From the NCBI GenBank assembly GCA_026874595.1, contig CM049313.1, forward strand, positions 80,222,659-80,286,658: 64,000 nucleotides of DNA, given 5' to 3'. The notes beneath the pieces are model-generated. The model saw only the letters and a list, made by a program, of their open reading frames with translations, made no database searches and was not told where the DNA came from. The position numbers were made by a program, and so were the translations under genes. This stretch comes from Sipunculus nudus. Taxonomy: Eukaryota > Annelida > Sipuncula > Golfingiida > Sipunculidae. Below are positions 33,401 to 46,500 of the stretch, one piece after another (position 1 is the stretch's first letter; each line of letters starts with the position of its first letter).

Positions 33401-35690
33401 GAAATCATGGAATTTTGTGATATTTTTCAAATTTGCAGCAATCGTACTGATTCTGAGATATTTTATGTAACATAAGAATATCTCGAAATTGTTTTTTCAG
33501 ATTTTGGAAATGGCCGCCAGGGGGCGTTGCAGATGAAAAAACATGAAAATTTGTTTTGGTGCTATACCTCCAGAACTATTAAACATTGGGCCATTTCCAT
33601 CACAGCACCTTAAACTAGGGTCCATGGGCTTATTTTTGCGCACAGGTGCCAAAGTGCGCTATTGCCAGATTTCTCTATTTTTGGGGTAAAACTTTTGAAT
33701 TTTCAAAATATGCAGTTTTCAGCTTCTAACTCTGTCAGTTTTTATGCTAGAGAGGTCAAACTTTTTGCATCTTGTAGCCCTTGGTGAGTTCTCGGTGATC
33801 CAATCAAAAATCTTGCGAAATCTCGCACCGTTTCTCGTCGAATGAGATTTTCGCGATTTCACGGTGACATGCCCTATAGGCCACAGATATGCAGGCATCG
33901 TTTTGAAACTGACACATGTTACGTCATACATTATTATCTCGAAAGTAATTTTTCAGTTTTTGGAAAATAACCGCTAGGGGGCGCTGCACTGCAACCCCGT
34001 ACCTACTATCATTGTTTAACCATATCTCCAAAACTACACCGTTTAGGTACATAAACTGTACACCATATGAATCGGCATTTCATGGCCTTTCTGCCCATGG
34101 CCACTTTTGTTTAATCATACACGGTCCCCACAAGTATTAGCAACTTTGTAAAAAATGGAAACCCGCATGCACATATACATATGCCATCACGCATGCATGC
34201 ACGCGTTTTAGTATGAATGACAGACACGCTTTCGCGCGAGTGCAAAAATTATAGCGTTCGCTGTATCAAATAAGTAACTACGGACCCTCTTTGCCGGCCG
34301 GTTTGCCATTTCTGTCGCGTTATAGTTTATTGCTTGCCGGAATCAGAGATTTCGACAAGTATGTTGATCAGTCCCGTATGTTTGTTTGTTTGTTTGCATA
34401 TAAAGTTGTCCGTGCACTACAGGCCACAATTTTGCTGCAATTGCCTTTAAACTTATACAGATGTAATGTGATCGTCCAGAATAGAAGCCTATTGTTTTTG
34501 GTCATAATCGGTCAAAGGTCAAATTCAAGGTCATCAATAGGCCTCCAAATTGTCTATCCTTCATATCTTTGTTAAAAATAACCGTAGCCACTCAAACTGT
34601 AGCCCGTTTTATTTGCCACTGCATGGCCACTTCCAACACTGCAAAATTGCCTCTTTTCGCTGTTACCATGGTTACGCAATTTTGGGGAGAAATCATGGAA
34701 TTTTGTGATATTTTTCAAATTTGCAGCAATCGTACTGATTCTGAGATATTTTATGTAACATAAGAATATCTCGAAATTGTTTTTTCAGATTTTGGAAATG
34801 GCCGCCAGGGGGCGTTGCAGATGAAAAAACATGAAAATTTGTTTTGGTGCTATACCTCCAGAACTATTAAACATTGGGCCATTTCCATCACAGCACCTTA
34901 AACTAGGGTCCATGGGCTTATTTTTGCGCACAGGTGCCAAAGTGCGCTATTGCCAGATTTCTCTATTTTTGGGGTAAAACTTTTGAATTTTCAAAATATG
35001 CAGTTTTCAGCTTCTAACTCTGTCAGTTTTTATGCTAGAGAGGTCAAACTTTTTGCATCTTGTAGCCCTTGGTGAGTTCTCGGTGATCCAATCAAAAATC
35101 TTGCGAAATCTCGCACCGTTTCTCGTCGAATGAGATTTTCGCGATTTCACGGTGACATGCCCTATAGGCCACAGATATGCAGGCATCGTTTTGAAACTGA
35201 CACATGTTACGTCATACATTATTATCTCGAAAGTAATTTTTCAGTTTTTGGAAAATAACCGCTAGGGGGCGCTGCACTGCAACCCCGTACCTACTATCAT
35301 TGTTTAACCATATCTCCAAAACTACACCGTTTAGGTACATAAACTGTACACCATATGAATCGGCATTTCATGGCCTTTCTGCCCATGGCCACTTTTGTTT
35401 AATCATACACGGTCCCCACAAGTATTAGCAACTTTGTAAAAAATGGAAACCCGCATGCACATATACATATGCCATCACGCATGCATGCACGCGTTTTAGT
35501 ATGAATGACAGACACGCTTTCGCGCGAGTGCAAAAATTATAGCGTTCGCTGTATCAAATAAGTAACTACGGACCCTCTTTGCCGGCCGGTTTGCCATTTC
35601 TGTCGCGTTATAGTTTATTGCTTGCCGGAATCAGAGATTTCGACAAGTATGTTGATCAGTCCCGTATGTTTGTTTGTTTGTTTGCATATA

Positions 35691-36190
35691 NNNNNNNNNN
35701 NNNNNNNNNNNNNNNNNNNNNNNNNNNNNNNNNNNNNNNNNNNNNNNNNNNNNNNNNNNNNNNNNNNNNNNNNNNNNNNNNNNNNNNNNNNNNNNNNNNN
35801 NNNNNNNNNNNNNNNNNNNNNNNNNNNNNNNNNNNNNNNNNNNNNNNNNNNNNNNNNNNNNNNNNNNNNNNNNNNNNNNNNNNNNNNNNNNNNNNNNNNN
35901 NNNNNNNNNNNNNNNNNNNNNNNNNNNNNNNNNNNNNNNNNNNNNNNNNNNNNNNNNNNNNNNNNNNNNNNNNNNNNNNNNNNNNNNNNNNNNNNNNNNN
36001 NNNNNNNNNNNNNNNNNNNNNNNNNNNNNNNNNNNNNNNNNNNNNNNNNNNNNNNNNNNNNNNNNNNNNNNNNNNNNNNNNNNNNNNNNNNNNNNNNNNN
36101 NNNNNNNNNNNNNNNNNNNNNNNNNNNNNNNNNNNNNNNNNNNNNNNNNNNNNNNNNNNNNNNNNNNNNNNNNNNNNNNNNNNNNNNNNN
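35691..36190. other. assembly gap, 500 N
   Basis: Exactly 500 N, probably a placeholder length. The left edge is inside a D head. The right edge is inside a reverse-oriented B body. The true distance and even the adjacency of the two flanks are unknown. Confidence 0.98.
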
Positions 36191-37116
36191 CTCGTTTGAC
36201 GGAAAACAGAGCGAGATTCTACGAGACTTGCAATTAACTGCATTAGTGGCAAGGGAATGCTACCTCATGCAGAAAACTAGACACTTGTAGTATAAATATT
36301 AACAGAGATAGAAGCAAAAAAGTTATTATTTTCAGATTGCCAAGTTTTACCCCCAAAATTTGGTTACCATGGTAACAGCAGCGCAAAGCTACATGTACGC
36401 AGGAATAAGCCGACGATCCTAGTTTCAGATAAGACAGTAAACATTGTGCCACGTTTAATATTTTTTTTTGGTATTGCAGAAAAATGGTAAGTTGCAGTGT
36501 TTCCAGTACCACGCCCCCTGGTGGCTAATTTCAAAAAATGAAAAAACAAGTTCGAGATAATACAGAAAAACAGAAAATATGTCACTTTTAGAACATTAGC
36601 TGTAAAACTGCCAACTCTAAATCGTTTTTAATGAAATCTCGAAAAGTCTCATTTGACGACAAATGGCACGAGATTTTGCGAGACTCCCGTTAATTTTCCA
36701 TAGAGCATATTAAATGCTACACAATGCAAAAAACTAGACCTCTCTAACTTAAAAAATGAAAAATTTTGAGTGAAATTTTCGAATTTTCTGATTTTTCCCC
36801 CAAAAATACGTTACGATGGTAACAATCGACCAGAAAAATTTGCTAGCACTTGGAAAGCTAACATTAAGAGGAATAAAATGAGCTACAGATTATGCGGCTA
36901 CGATTATTATTGACAAAGATATGAAGAAAGTAAAAATGTTAGTTTTTTTGGTGACCTTGACCTTGACCTTTGACCGATCATGACCAAAAACAATAGGCTC
37001 CGAGGAGAACCAATCTTACACCTAATGCATAAGTTTCAGAGCGATTGCTTAAAAACTGTGGCCTGTAGAGCGTGTACATACAGACAAATAAACAGACAGA
37101 CAGACAGACAGACAAA
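36191..37116 (-). mobile_element. reverse-oriented Y unit, 5' part (cut by gap)
   Basis: Read on the minus strand this is the (TCTG)n microsatellite, 'ctacaggccacagttttt', AGGTCA cluster, B body with CTCF-like core (36512-36524) and GTTACCATGGTAAC (36363-36376), running into the gap. The Z insertion is absent: the corresponding site near 36460-36470 is uninterrupted. Confidence 0.85.
36512..36524 (-). promoter_or_regulatory. CTCF-like core, minus strand
   Basis: CGCCCCCTGGTGG on the plus strand. Equivalent sites at 42743-42755, 48974-48986, 55203-55215 and 61435-61447, one per 6.23 kb unit, all minus strand and so facing the plus-strand sites left of the gap. Confidence 0.45.
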
Positions 37117-37305
37117 CTAGACGACCTGAGGTCGAACGCTTGCCGGAAGTGACCGGAAATAAGACAGCGAAATAGATGGACAGTTACTAGGCAGACAGAC
37201 AGGGAACATTTGGATCTGATCAAATGAAAAACCTCTATCATGGGGAAAACAGTAGCACATATGAATAAGGTCTTGCTGATTTTCAAAAGTCAAAGAGGAG
37301 TAGAC

Positions 37306-37337
<32 letters not shown>

Positions 37338-40300
37338 GGATAGAGAGACATTAATAGTGTTGTTATTAGTAGCCATCCTACACAGGATAATCCATTTTTG
37401 GACAGAAATAAAAATAAAGGAAGTCCAACTGAATCCTTGGCAGTTCTCCTATTCTTGAGTGCTGGAAATAAGAAAAGCACTGAAAATGAAACTTGAAGAG
37501 TTGAACGTCCAGAATGCCGAAATGCAAGCGAAGCCGCGTTCGTGTTAGACAGAGACCCGACCTCTGGGTAAGGGAGACGTGACCTTTCATTCCTGGACAA
37601 ATAGGTCGGCCTGAGGACATCTTCAAGTCTGATGATGGCTTAAATTAGGGCTGTCCTTGAAGAAAAAAGGCAGTCGGTCAGCCTGCGTCCGGGAATTATA
37701 AAATTCCAAGAAGTCCTGCCCATCACGGATTAACTGTAATGTCCCCTTGGTGTAGGTTATCTGTAATGTGAAATTTAATATATTTTAAAAATTGGAATCT
37801 TTGGTTAAAAAAGGAGAGACTTTTAAGGAGTCTGAAGTGGTAAGTAATAAGATAAAAAAATTTGAGGCCCTAGTTCCGTGGTGGGTTAGGACTTCATATA
37901 TAAAAATATATTCTGGGATGAGAGAGGGGTGCTGTCAAATTTTTTGGCGCCTGCCGCACGTTTGTGAATAAAACGGTACACTTGACACGGGCGCGATGGA
38001 AATTTAAGAGGAAAGGTAGTAATCCCAAGCCGTAGTTGAGTTGTTTTGACCCCAGAGTTTGCAGTCCTAGCTGAAATAGGCATGGGACGGGCTCTTTTTT
38101 AAACCCGGAACGCCAGAAGAGGCTGGAGATTGAATGAAGGATTGGGCCATTTTTTTATCCGAAAAACCTGGGAATTGACAATTAAAAAAAATGACAGGGA
38201 CCTTCTTAGCCCGTTCCAGCTCAGGGAACGGTCATTAGAATATTGTCGGGAATCCATATTATCCTACCTGTGGGCTGGGACGGTCCAGAAAACCGCAATT
38301 ATACGGGTATCCATAAAATTGTATGTCAATTTTTGTCATTAATAAATACATATACATCTATAACGCGGACAGCTGGAGAATTCGGGGAGAATTCATCATG
38401 ATGATATTATTAAATGTGAGCAAAGGTACAATTTATGTTTTGTATCATATTCCCTTAAGAACCTGTAAATTTGATATCCTGCATGGTTTTGTTACGGTTT
38501 GCACAGTAAACTGTTGAAAAAATATATAGTGTTTAGCGTTTTCGTCTGATGTAAGATCGGTAGTCAATGTTAGCTGGTGATCCAGATTGGTGTTAGTGGC
38601 AGTCCCACATTGTTTGCGCTGGTTATTATTTCGGTAATTTAACAGTGAATAAATGTCTTTAGAGTAATATAGTGGTAGATTTTAAATGATTTTAACGTGT
38701 AATTAAAAGTATCATTGCATATAAAATCTCTCCGTGAATTGTCCGGGAATTCCCCGCGTTTACATATAAACGCATTTACCAGCCGTATGAAAGTTTTTGT
38801 CCGCTTTCATAATGTTTGCCGTGCCCCGGACACAAATTTAAGACGAGATGGACTAAACCCCGCCCCTGTAGGATTGTTTGGACTCTGAAGAAACGAACCC
38901 TCGCAGGAAATGCGGTGGGACGGGCTCTTTCTTATTCGATGAACGCTCGAAAAGAGTGGTGAATGATTGAAAAAATAGGGTCATTTTCACTGTCATCTTG
39001 AATAACGGAATAAATATTTTTTTTTAAATTCATAGAGACTTGGTCATCCAATAACAGCAGAAAAAATGTTCTTTCAAATGTTGTGTGGTGTCCATTGTAC
39101 ACTCGCCCACCGCCGGGATCCAAAGAGAAGCCTGGATTTAACTGCAAAAAAAACACAAACCCCCCCCCCCCCCCCAAAAAAAAACAAAAACAAAAAAACT
39201 TTTATTCATTTTATTTTTATTTTTTATTACTGGATGTAATTGAATATCATGGTTTATTTATAAAAAAATAAGATGCAATTCATTGGATGAAAAGAGATTT
39301 TATTAAATATATTGATACATGTTTATAACAGTTTGATATTTTATTTTTTTTAATTTATAGACAGACAATTTGTTACCTCAAATCTGTACTCATGGTCCAA
39401 CATGCATGTATTTGGTGTTCTTAGACCCATTTTAGGGTGTATATCCATGATAACAAGATAATTTTACCTTGTTCCCACCAGCAAACATTTCAAGCCCCCA
39501 GAAAGCTGATTTCAGCTGAGTACAGTATATGGCTTATTATACACAGGCAAATAGTGTTTTGGACCACCTCATCTCCACCAGACTCATCACACACACCTGG
39601 TTTGGCTATCATTGCAATCCATTTACACCCACTGGCTGGAATCTCAAAGCATTTGGTTCAAATCTCTCAGAAAAAAAATTAGGGCCAGTTTGAATTTCCA
39701 AATCTGGACACAGTGGACATAGTGATATACAGAAAAAATCCATTTTTTCCCCTCAAATCTGTACTGATGGTCCCACAAACCTGGTTTTGGTGTCATTAGG
39801 CCAGTTTAGTGTGTATATACAGGGAAACAAGATAATATTACCCTGTTCCCACAAACAAAAATTTCATGCCCCCAGAAACCTGATTTCAGGCCAGTTTATG
39901 CTTATACACAGTCAAATAGGTTCTGGCCCCCCTCATCCCCACAAAACTCAACACACACTCCTGGTTTGGGTATCATTGCAATCCATTTACACCCACTGGC
40001 TGGCATCACCAAGCATTTGGCTCAACTCCCTCAGAAAAAAATTAGGGCCAGTTTGAATTTCCAAATCTGGACACAGTGGACATAGTGATATACAGAAAAA
40101 ATCCATTTTTTCCCCTCAAATCTGTACTGATGGTCCCACAAACCTGGTTTTGGTGTCATTAGGCCCAGTTTAGTGTGTATATACAGGGAAACAAGATAAT
40201 ATTACCCTGTTCCCACAAACAAAAATTTCATGCCCCCAGAAACCTGATTTCAGGCCAGTTTATGCTTATACACAGTCAAATAGGTTCTGGCCCCCCTCAT

Positions 40301-43300
40301 CCCCACAAAACTCAACACACACTCCTGGTTTGGGTATCATTGCAATCCATTTACACCCACTGGCTGGCATCACCAAGCATTTGGCTCAACTCCCTCAGAA
40401 AAAAATTAGGGCCAGTTTGAATTTCCAAATCTGGACACAGTGAACATAGTGATATACAGAGAAAATCCATTTTCCCCCCCTCAAATCTGTACTGATGGTC
40501 CCACAAACCTGGTTTTGGTGTCATTAGACCCAGTTTAGGGTGTATATACAGGGAAACAAGATAATATTACCCTGTTCCCACAAACAAAAATTTCATGCCC
40601 CCAGAAACCTGATTTCAGGCCAGTTTATGCTTATACACAGTCAAATAGGTTCTGGCCCCCTTCATATCCACAAAACTCAACACACACTCCTGGTTTGGGT
40701 ATCATTGCAATCCATTTACACCCACTGGCTGGCATCACCAAGCATTTGGCTCAACTCCCTCAGAAAAAAAATTAGGGCCAGTTTGAATTTCCAAATCTGG
40801 ACACAGTGAACATAGTGATATACAGGGAAAATCCATTTTTTTTTCCCTCAAATCTGTAATGATGGTCCCTAAAACATGGTTTAGGTGTCATTAGGCCCAA
40901 TTCAAGGTGTATATACAGGGAAACAAGATAATATTACCCTGTTGACACAAACAAGAATTTCAAGCCCCCAGAAACCTGATTTCAGGCCAGTTTATGCTTA
41001 TACACAGTCAGATAGGTTCTGGCCCCCCTCATCTCCACAAAACTCAACACACACACCTGGTTTGGTATCATTGCAATCCATTTACACCCACTGGCTGGTA
41101 TCTCAAAGCATTTGGCTCAACTCCATCAGAAAAAAAATTAGGACCAGTTTGAATTTCCAAATCTGGACACAGTGAACATAGTGATATACAGATAAAATCC
41201 ATTTTCCCCCCCTCAAATCTGTACTGATGGTCCCACAAACCTGGTTTTGGTGTCATTAGGCCCAGTTTAGGGTGTATATACAGGGAAACAAGAAAATATT
41301 ACCCTGTTCCCACAAACAAAAATTTCATGCCCCCAGAAACCTGATTTCAGGCCAGTTTATGCTTATACACAGTCAAATAGGTTTTGGCCCCCTTCATCTC
41401 CACCAGACTCTTCACAAACACCTGGCTTGGGTTTCATTGCAATCCATTCACACCCACTGGCTGGCATCTCCAAGCATATAGCTCAACTTCTTCAGAAAAA
41501 AATATAGACCACTTTAAAGTTTATCAAATCTGGTCATAGTGGTTTATGCAGAAATCAATTGTTCTGATCTCAAATCTGAAATAGTGGTCATAGAACATTG
41601 GTTGGTTCTTGTATGATTTTATTCAATTTACAATCAATTTGCAGGAAAACCTGGCATTTTATTTTACTTCAATACACCAACAATAAACAATCTAAGGACA
41701 AGTGAACAGGCTACCATACATATCTTAGGGAAAGGAAAACAGCAAAGGTTGTTTACATTGAGGACACATGGCAACCAGGTGGTTGGCGCTGGTCTGTGAA
41801 GCTTACGAAGCAGCAATCAAAGGAAGACGATAACAACACAATAGAAGTCTTCTTCATGGGCCATCGCACACCCATAGAACACGGCTCCAACTGTCAAGTG
41901 TAATGCTCCTGCCGACATTTACTATCACATACTGCCGCCACTTATGGTCACGGCAATAGGATGTACTTTTTTATTTGAAGAAAAAACGATCCCAGATTTG
42001 ACGAAACTTACAATATAAACATATTAATGTGACCGAGAGTGTTAGACGCTATCGAATGCTGAAAACTAAAGGTCTTCAGCATTAAAATAACAGAATTATA
42101 GGCGTATCTTTGAATGGTCCCATGTTCTCGTTTGACAAGAAATGATGCGAGATATGACGAGATATTCAATTTTGTCACTTCAAACTAGTCAAGTGAATCT
42201 TGAACAATAGAAAAATAAAATCTCTGGCATTCAAATGACAGAGATATAGACATTTGTTCGAATTCTCGAATATTCTCGTTTGGCGGGAGATGGTACGAGA
42301 TGTGGCGAGATATAAGTTATTATCTTGTTAAGCTCCCAAAACGCAACAAAATGCTGAAAACTACTCCTCTTTAGCCGAAAAGGTGACCAAGTTATATGCA
42401 TTTCTGTGAAATCTCGTAATTTCTCGTTTGACGGAAAACAGAGCGAGATTCTACGAGACTTGCAATTAACTGCATTAGTGGCAAGGGAATGCTACCTCAT
42501 GCAGAAAACTAGACACTTGTAGTATAAATATTAACAGAGATAGAAGCAAAAAAGTTATTATTTTCAGATTGCCAAGTTTTACCCCAAAATTTGGTTACCA
42601 TGGTAACAGCAGCGCAAAGCTACATGTACGCAGGAATAAGCCGACGATCCTAGTTTCAGATAAGACAGTAAACATTGTGCCACGTTTAATATTTTTTTTT
42701 GGTATTGCAGAAAAATGGTAAGTTGCAGTGTTTCCAGTACCACGCCCCCTGGTGGCTAATTTCAAAAAATGAAAAAACAAGTTCGAGATAATACAGAAAA
42801 ACAGAAAATATGTCACTTTTAGAACATTAGCTGTAAAACTGCCAACTCTAAATCGTTTTTAATGAAATCTCGAAAAGTCTCATTTGACGACAAATGGCAC
42901 GAGATTTTGCGAGACTCCCGTTAATTTTCCATAGAGCATATTAAATGCTACACAATGCAAAAAACTAGACCTCTCTAACTTAAAAAATGAAAAATTTTGA
43001 GTGAAATTTTCGAATTTTCTGATTTTCCCCCCAAAAATACGTTACGATGGTAACAATCGACCAGAAAAATTTGCTAGCACTTGGAAAGCTAACATTAAGA
43101 GGAATAAAATGAGCTACAGATTATGCGGCTACGATTATTATTGACAAAGATATGAAGAAAGTAAAAATGTTAGTTTTTTTGGTGACCTTGACCTTGACCT
43201 TTGACCGATCATGACCAAAAACAATAGGCTCCGAGGAGAACCAATCTTACACCTAATGCATAAGTTTCAGAGCGATTGCTTAAAAACTGTGGCCTGTAGA

Positions 43301-43347
43301 GCGTGTACATACAGACAAATAAACAGACAGACAGACAGACAGACAAA
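37117..43347 (-). mobile_element. reverse Y unit 1 (6231 bp)
   Basis: Bounded by CTAG at 37117-37120 (its 3' end on the minus strand) and the next unit's CTAG at 43348. From right to left: microsatellite, B body, private segment, six-monomer satellite, poly-C (G on the minus strand) tract, spacer, common 3' block. Compared with Y at 8033-17558 it lacks Z, lacks two satellite monomers, and has ~124 bp (about 37867-37990) missing from the forward copy. The 5' head 'gcttgccgg' is absent because units join CTAG directly to the microsatellite. Confidence 0.85.
39377..41566 (-). repeat. satellite of unit 1, six ~365-bp monomers
   Basis: Monomers start at 39377, 39751, 40114, 40479, 40846 and 41211, marked by 'cctcaaatctgta'. 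The outer ones are most diverged, as in the forward array. Plus-strand frames of 69-96 codons in each monomer are satellite translations, not genes. Confidence 0.9.
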
Positions 43348-43536
43348 CTAGACGACCTGAGGTCGAACGCTTGCCGGAAGTGACCGGAAATAAGACAGCG
43401 AAATAGATGGACAGTTACTAGGCAGACAGACAGGGAACATTTGGATCTGATCAAATGAAAAACCTCTATCATGGGGAAAACAGTAGCACATATGAATAAG
43501 GTCTTGCTGATTTTCAAAAGTCAAAGAGGAGTAGAC

Positions 43537-43568
<32 letters not shown>

Positions 43569-46500
43569 GGATAGAGAGACATTAATAGTGTTGTTATTAG
43601 TAGCCATCCTACACAGGATAATCCATTTTTGGACAGAAATAAAAATAAAGGAAGTCCAACTGAATCCTTGGCAGTTCTCCTATTCTTGAGTGCTGGAAAT
43701 AAGAAAAGCACTGAAAATGAAACTTGAAGAGTTGAACGTCCAGAATGCCGAAATGCAAGCGAAGCCGCGTTCGTGTTAGACAGAGACCCGACCTCTGGGT
43801 AAGGGAGACGTGACCTTTCATTCCTGGACAAATAGGTCGGCCTGAGGACATCTTCAAGTCTGATGATGGCTTAAATTAGGGCTGTCCTTGAAGAAAAAAG
43901 GCAGTCGGTCAGCCTGCGTCCGGGAATTATAAAATTCCAAGAAGTCCTGCCCATCACGGATTAACTGTAATGTCCCCTTGGTGTAGGTTATCTGTAATGT
44001 GAAATTTAATATATTTTAAAAATTGGAATCTTTGGTTAAAAAAGGAGAGACTTTTAAGGAGTCTGAAGTGGTAAGTAATAAGATAAAAAAATTTGAGGCC
44101 CTAGTTCCGTGGTGGGTTAGGACTTCATATATAAAAATATATTCTGGGATGAGAGAGGGGTGCTGTCAAATTTTTTGGCGCCTGCCGCACGTTTGTGAAT
44201 AAAACGGTACACTTGACACGGGCGCGATGGAAATTTAAGAGGAAAGGTAGTAATCCCAAGCCGTAGTTGAGTTGTTTTGACCCCAGAGTTTGCAGTCCTA
44301 GCTGAAATAGGCATGGGACGGGCTCTTTTTTAAACCCGGAACGCCAGAAGAGGCTGGAGATTGAATGAAGGATTGGGCCATTTTTTTATCCGAAAAACCT
44401 GGGAATTGACAATTAAAAAAAATGACAGGGACCTTCTTAGCCCGTTCCAGCTCAGGGAACGGTCATTAGAATATTGTCGGGAATCCATATTATCCTACCT
44501 GTGGGCTGGGACGGTCCAGAAAACCGCAATTATACGGGTATCCATAAAATTGTATGTCAATTTTTGTCATTAATAAATACATATACATCTATAACGCGGA
44601 CAGCTGGAGAATTCGGGGAGAATTCATCATGATGATATTATTAAATGTGAGCAAAGGTACAATTTATGTTTTGTATCATATTCCCTTAAGAACCTGTAAA
44701 TTTGATATCCTGCATGGTTTTGTTACGGTTTGCACAGTAAACTGTTGAAAAAATATAAAGTGTTTAGCGTTTTCGTCTGATGTAAGATCGGTAGTCAATG
44801 TTAGCTGGTGATCCAGATTGGTGTTAGTGGCAGTCCCACATTGTTTGCGCTGGTTATTATTTCGGTAATTTAACAGTGAATAAATGTCTTTAGAGTAATA
44901 TAGTGGTAGATTTTAAATGATTTTAACGTGTAATTAAAAGTATCATTGCATATAAAATCTCTCCGTGAATTGTCCGGGAATTCCCCGCGTTTACATATAA
45001 ACGCATTTACCAGCCGTATGAAAGTTTTTGTCCGCTTTCATAATGTTTGCCGTGCCCCGGACACAAATTTAAGACGAGATGGACTAAACCCCGCCCCTGT
45101 AGGATTGTTTGGACTCTGAAGAAACGAACCCTCGCAGGAAATGCGGTGGGACGGGCTCTTTCTTATTCGATGAACGCTCGAAAAGAGTGGTGAATGATTG
45201 AAAAAATAGGGTCATTTTCACTGTCATCTTGAATAACGGAATAAATATTTTTTTTTAAATTCATAGAGACTTGGTCATCCAATAACAGCAGAAAAAATGT
45301 TCTTTCAAATGTTGTGTGGTGTCCATTGTACACTCGCCCACCGCCGGGATCCAAAGAGAAGCCTGGATTTAACTGCAAAAAAAACACAAACCCCCCCCCC
45401 CCCCCCAAAAAAAAACAAAAACAAAAAAACTTTTATTCATTTTATTTTTATTTTTTATTACTGGATGTAATTGAATATCATGGTTTATTTATAAAAAAAT
45501 AAGATGCAATTCATTGGATGAAAAGAGATTTTATTAAATATATTGATACATGTTTATAACAGTTTGATATTTTATTTTTTTTAATTTATAGACAGACAAT
45601 TTGTTACCTCAAATCTGTACTCATGGTCCAACATGCATGTATTTGGTGTTCTTAGACCCATTTTAGGGTGTATATCCATGATAACAAGATAATTTTACCT
45701 TGTTCCCACCAGCAAACATTTCAAGCCCCCAGAAAGCTGATTTCAGCTGAGTACAGTATATGGCTTATTATACACAGGCAAATAGTGTTTTGGACCACCT
45801 CATCTCCACCAGACTCATCACACACACCTGGTTTGGCTATCATTGCAATCCATTTACACCCACTGGCTGGAATCTCAAAGCATTTGGTTCAAATCTCTCA
45901 GAAAAAAAATTAGGGCCAGTTTGAATTTCCAAATCTGGACACAGTGGACATAGTGATATACAGAAAAAATCCATTTTTTCCCCTCAAATCTGTACTGATG
46001 GTCCCACAAACCTGGTTTTGGTGTCATTAGGCCCAGTTTAGTGTGTATATACAGGGAAACAAGATAATATTACCCTGTTCCCACAAACAAAAATTTCATG
46101 CCCCCAGAAACCTGATTTCAGGCCAGTTTATGCTTATACACAGTCAAATAGGTTCTGGCCCCCCTCATCCCCACAAAACTCAACACACACTCCTGGTTTG
46201 GGTATCATTGCAATCCATTTACACCCACTGGCTGGCATCACCAAGCATTTGGCTCAACTCCCTCAGAAAAAAATTAGGGCCAGTTTGAATTTCCAAATCT
46301 GGACACAGTGGACATAGTGATATACAGAAAAAATCCATTTTTTCCCCTCAAATCTGTACTGATGGTCCCACAAACCTGGTTTTGGTGTCATTAGGCCCAG
46401 TTTAGTGTGTATATACAGGGAAACAAGATAATATTACCCTGTTCCCACAAACAAAAATTTCATGCCCCCAGAAACCTGATTTCAGGCCAGTTTATGCTTA

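Larger units (their letters stand above)
18876..35690 (+). repeat. tandem array of module D, 13 full 1288-bp copies plus a fragment
   Basis: Heads ('gcttgccggaatcagag') lie at 18876, 20164, 21452, 22740, 24028, 25316, 26604, 27892, 29180, 30468, 31756, 33044, 34332 and 35620, exactly 1288 apart. The last copy is cut by the N gap after 71 bases. The only differences I found are C at 18991 (T in the next copy), G at 19247 (T elsewhere) and T at 26305 (A elsewhere). Copies join head to tail at 'tagtttatt|gcttgcc', without a 3' hairpin-CTAG end. Either very recent amplification, strong homogenisation or an assembly effect would explain the identity. No gene: the repeated 64-94 codon frames are not recognisable. 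Confidence 0.9.

Noticed and set aside
18876-35690. CRISPR array or bacterial repeat locus
   Set aside because: Whole 1288-bp units are identical with no unique spacers and no cas-like frames; the sequence is eukaryotic in character.
35579-36290. Frames of about 190-220 codons across the gap
   Set aside because: Most of their length is N; they exist only because N has no stop codons.
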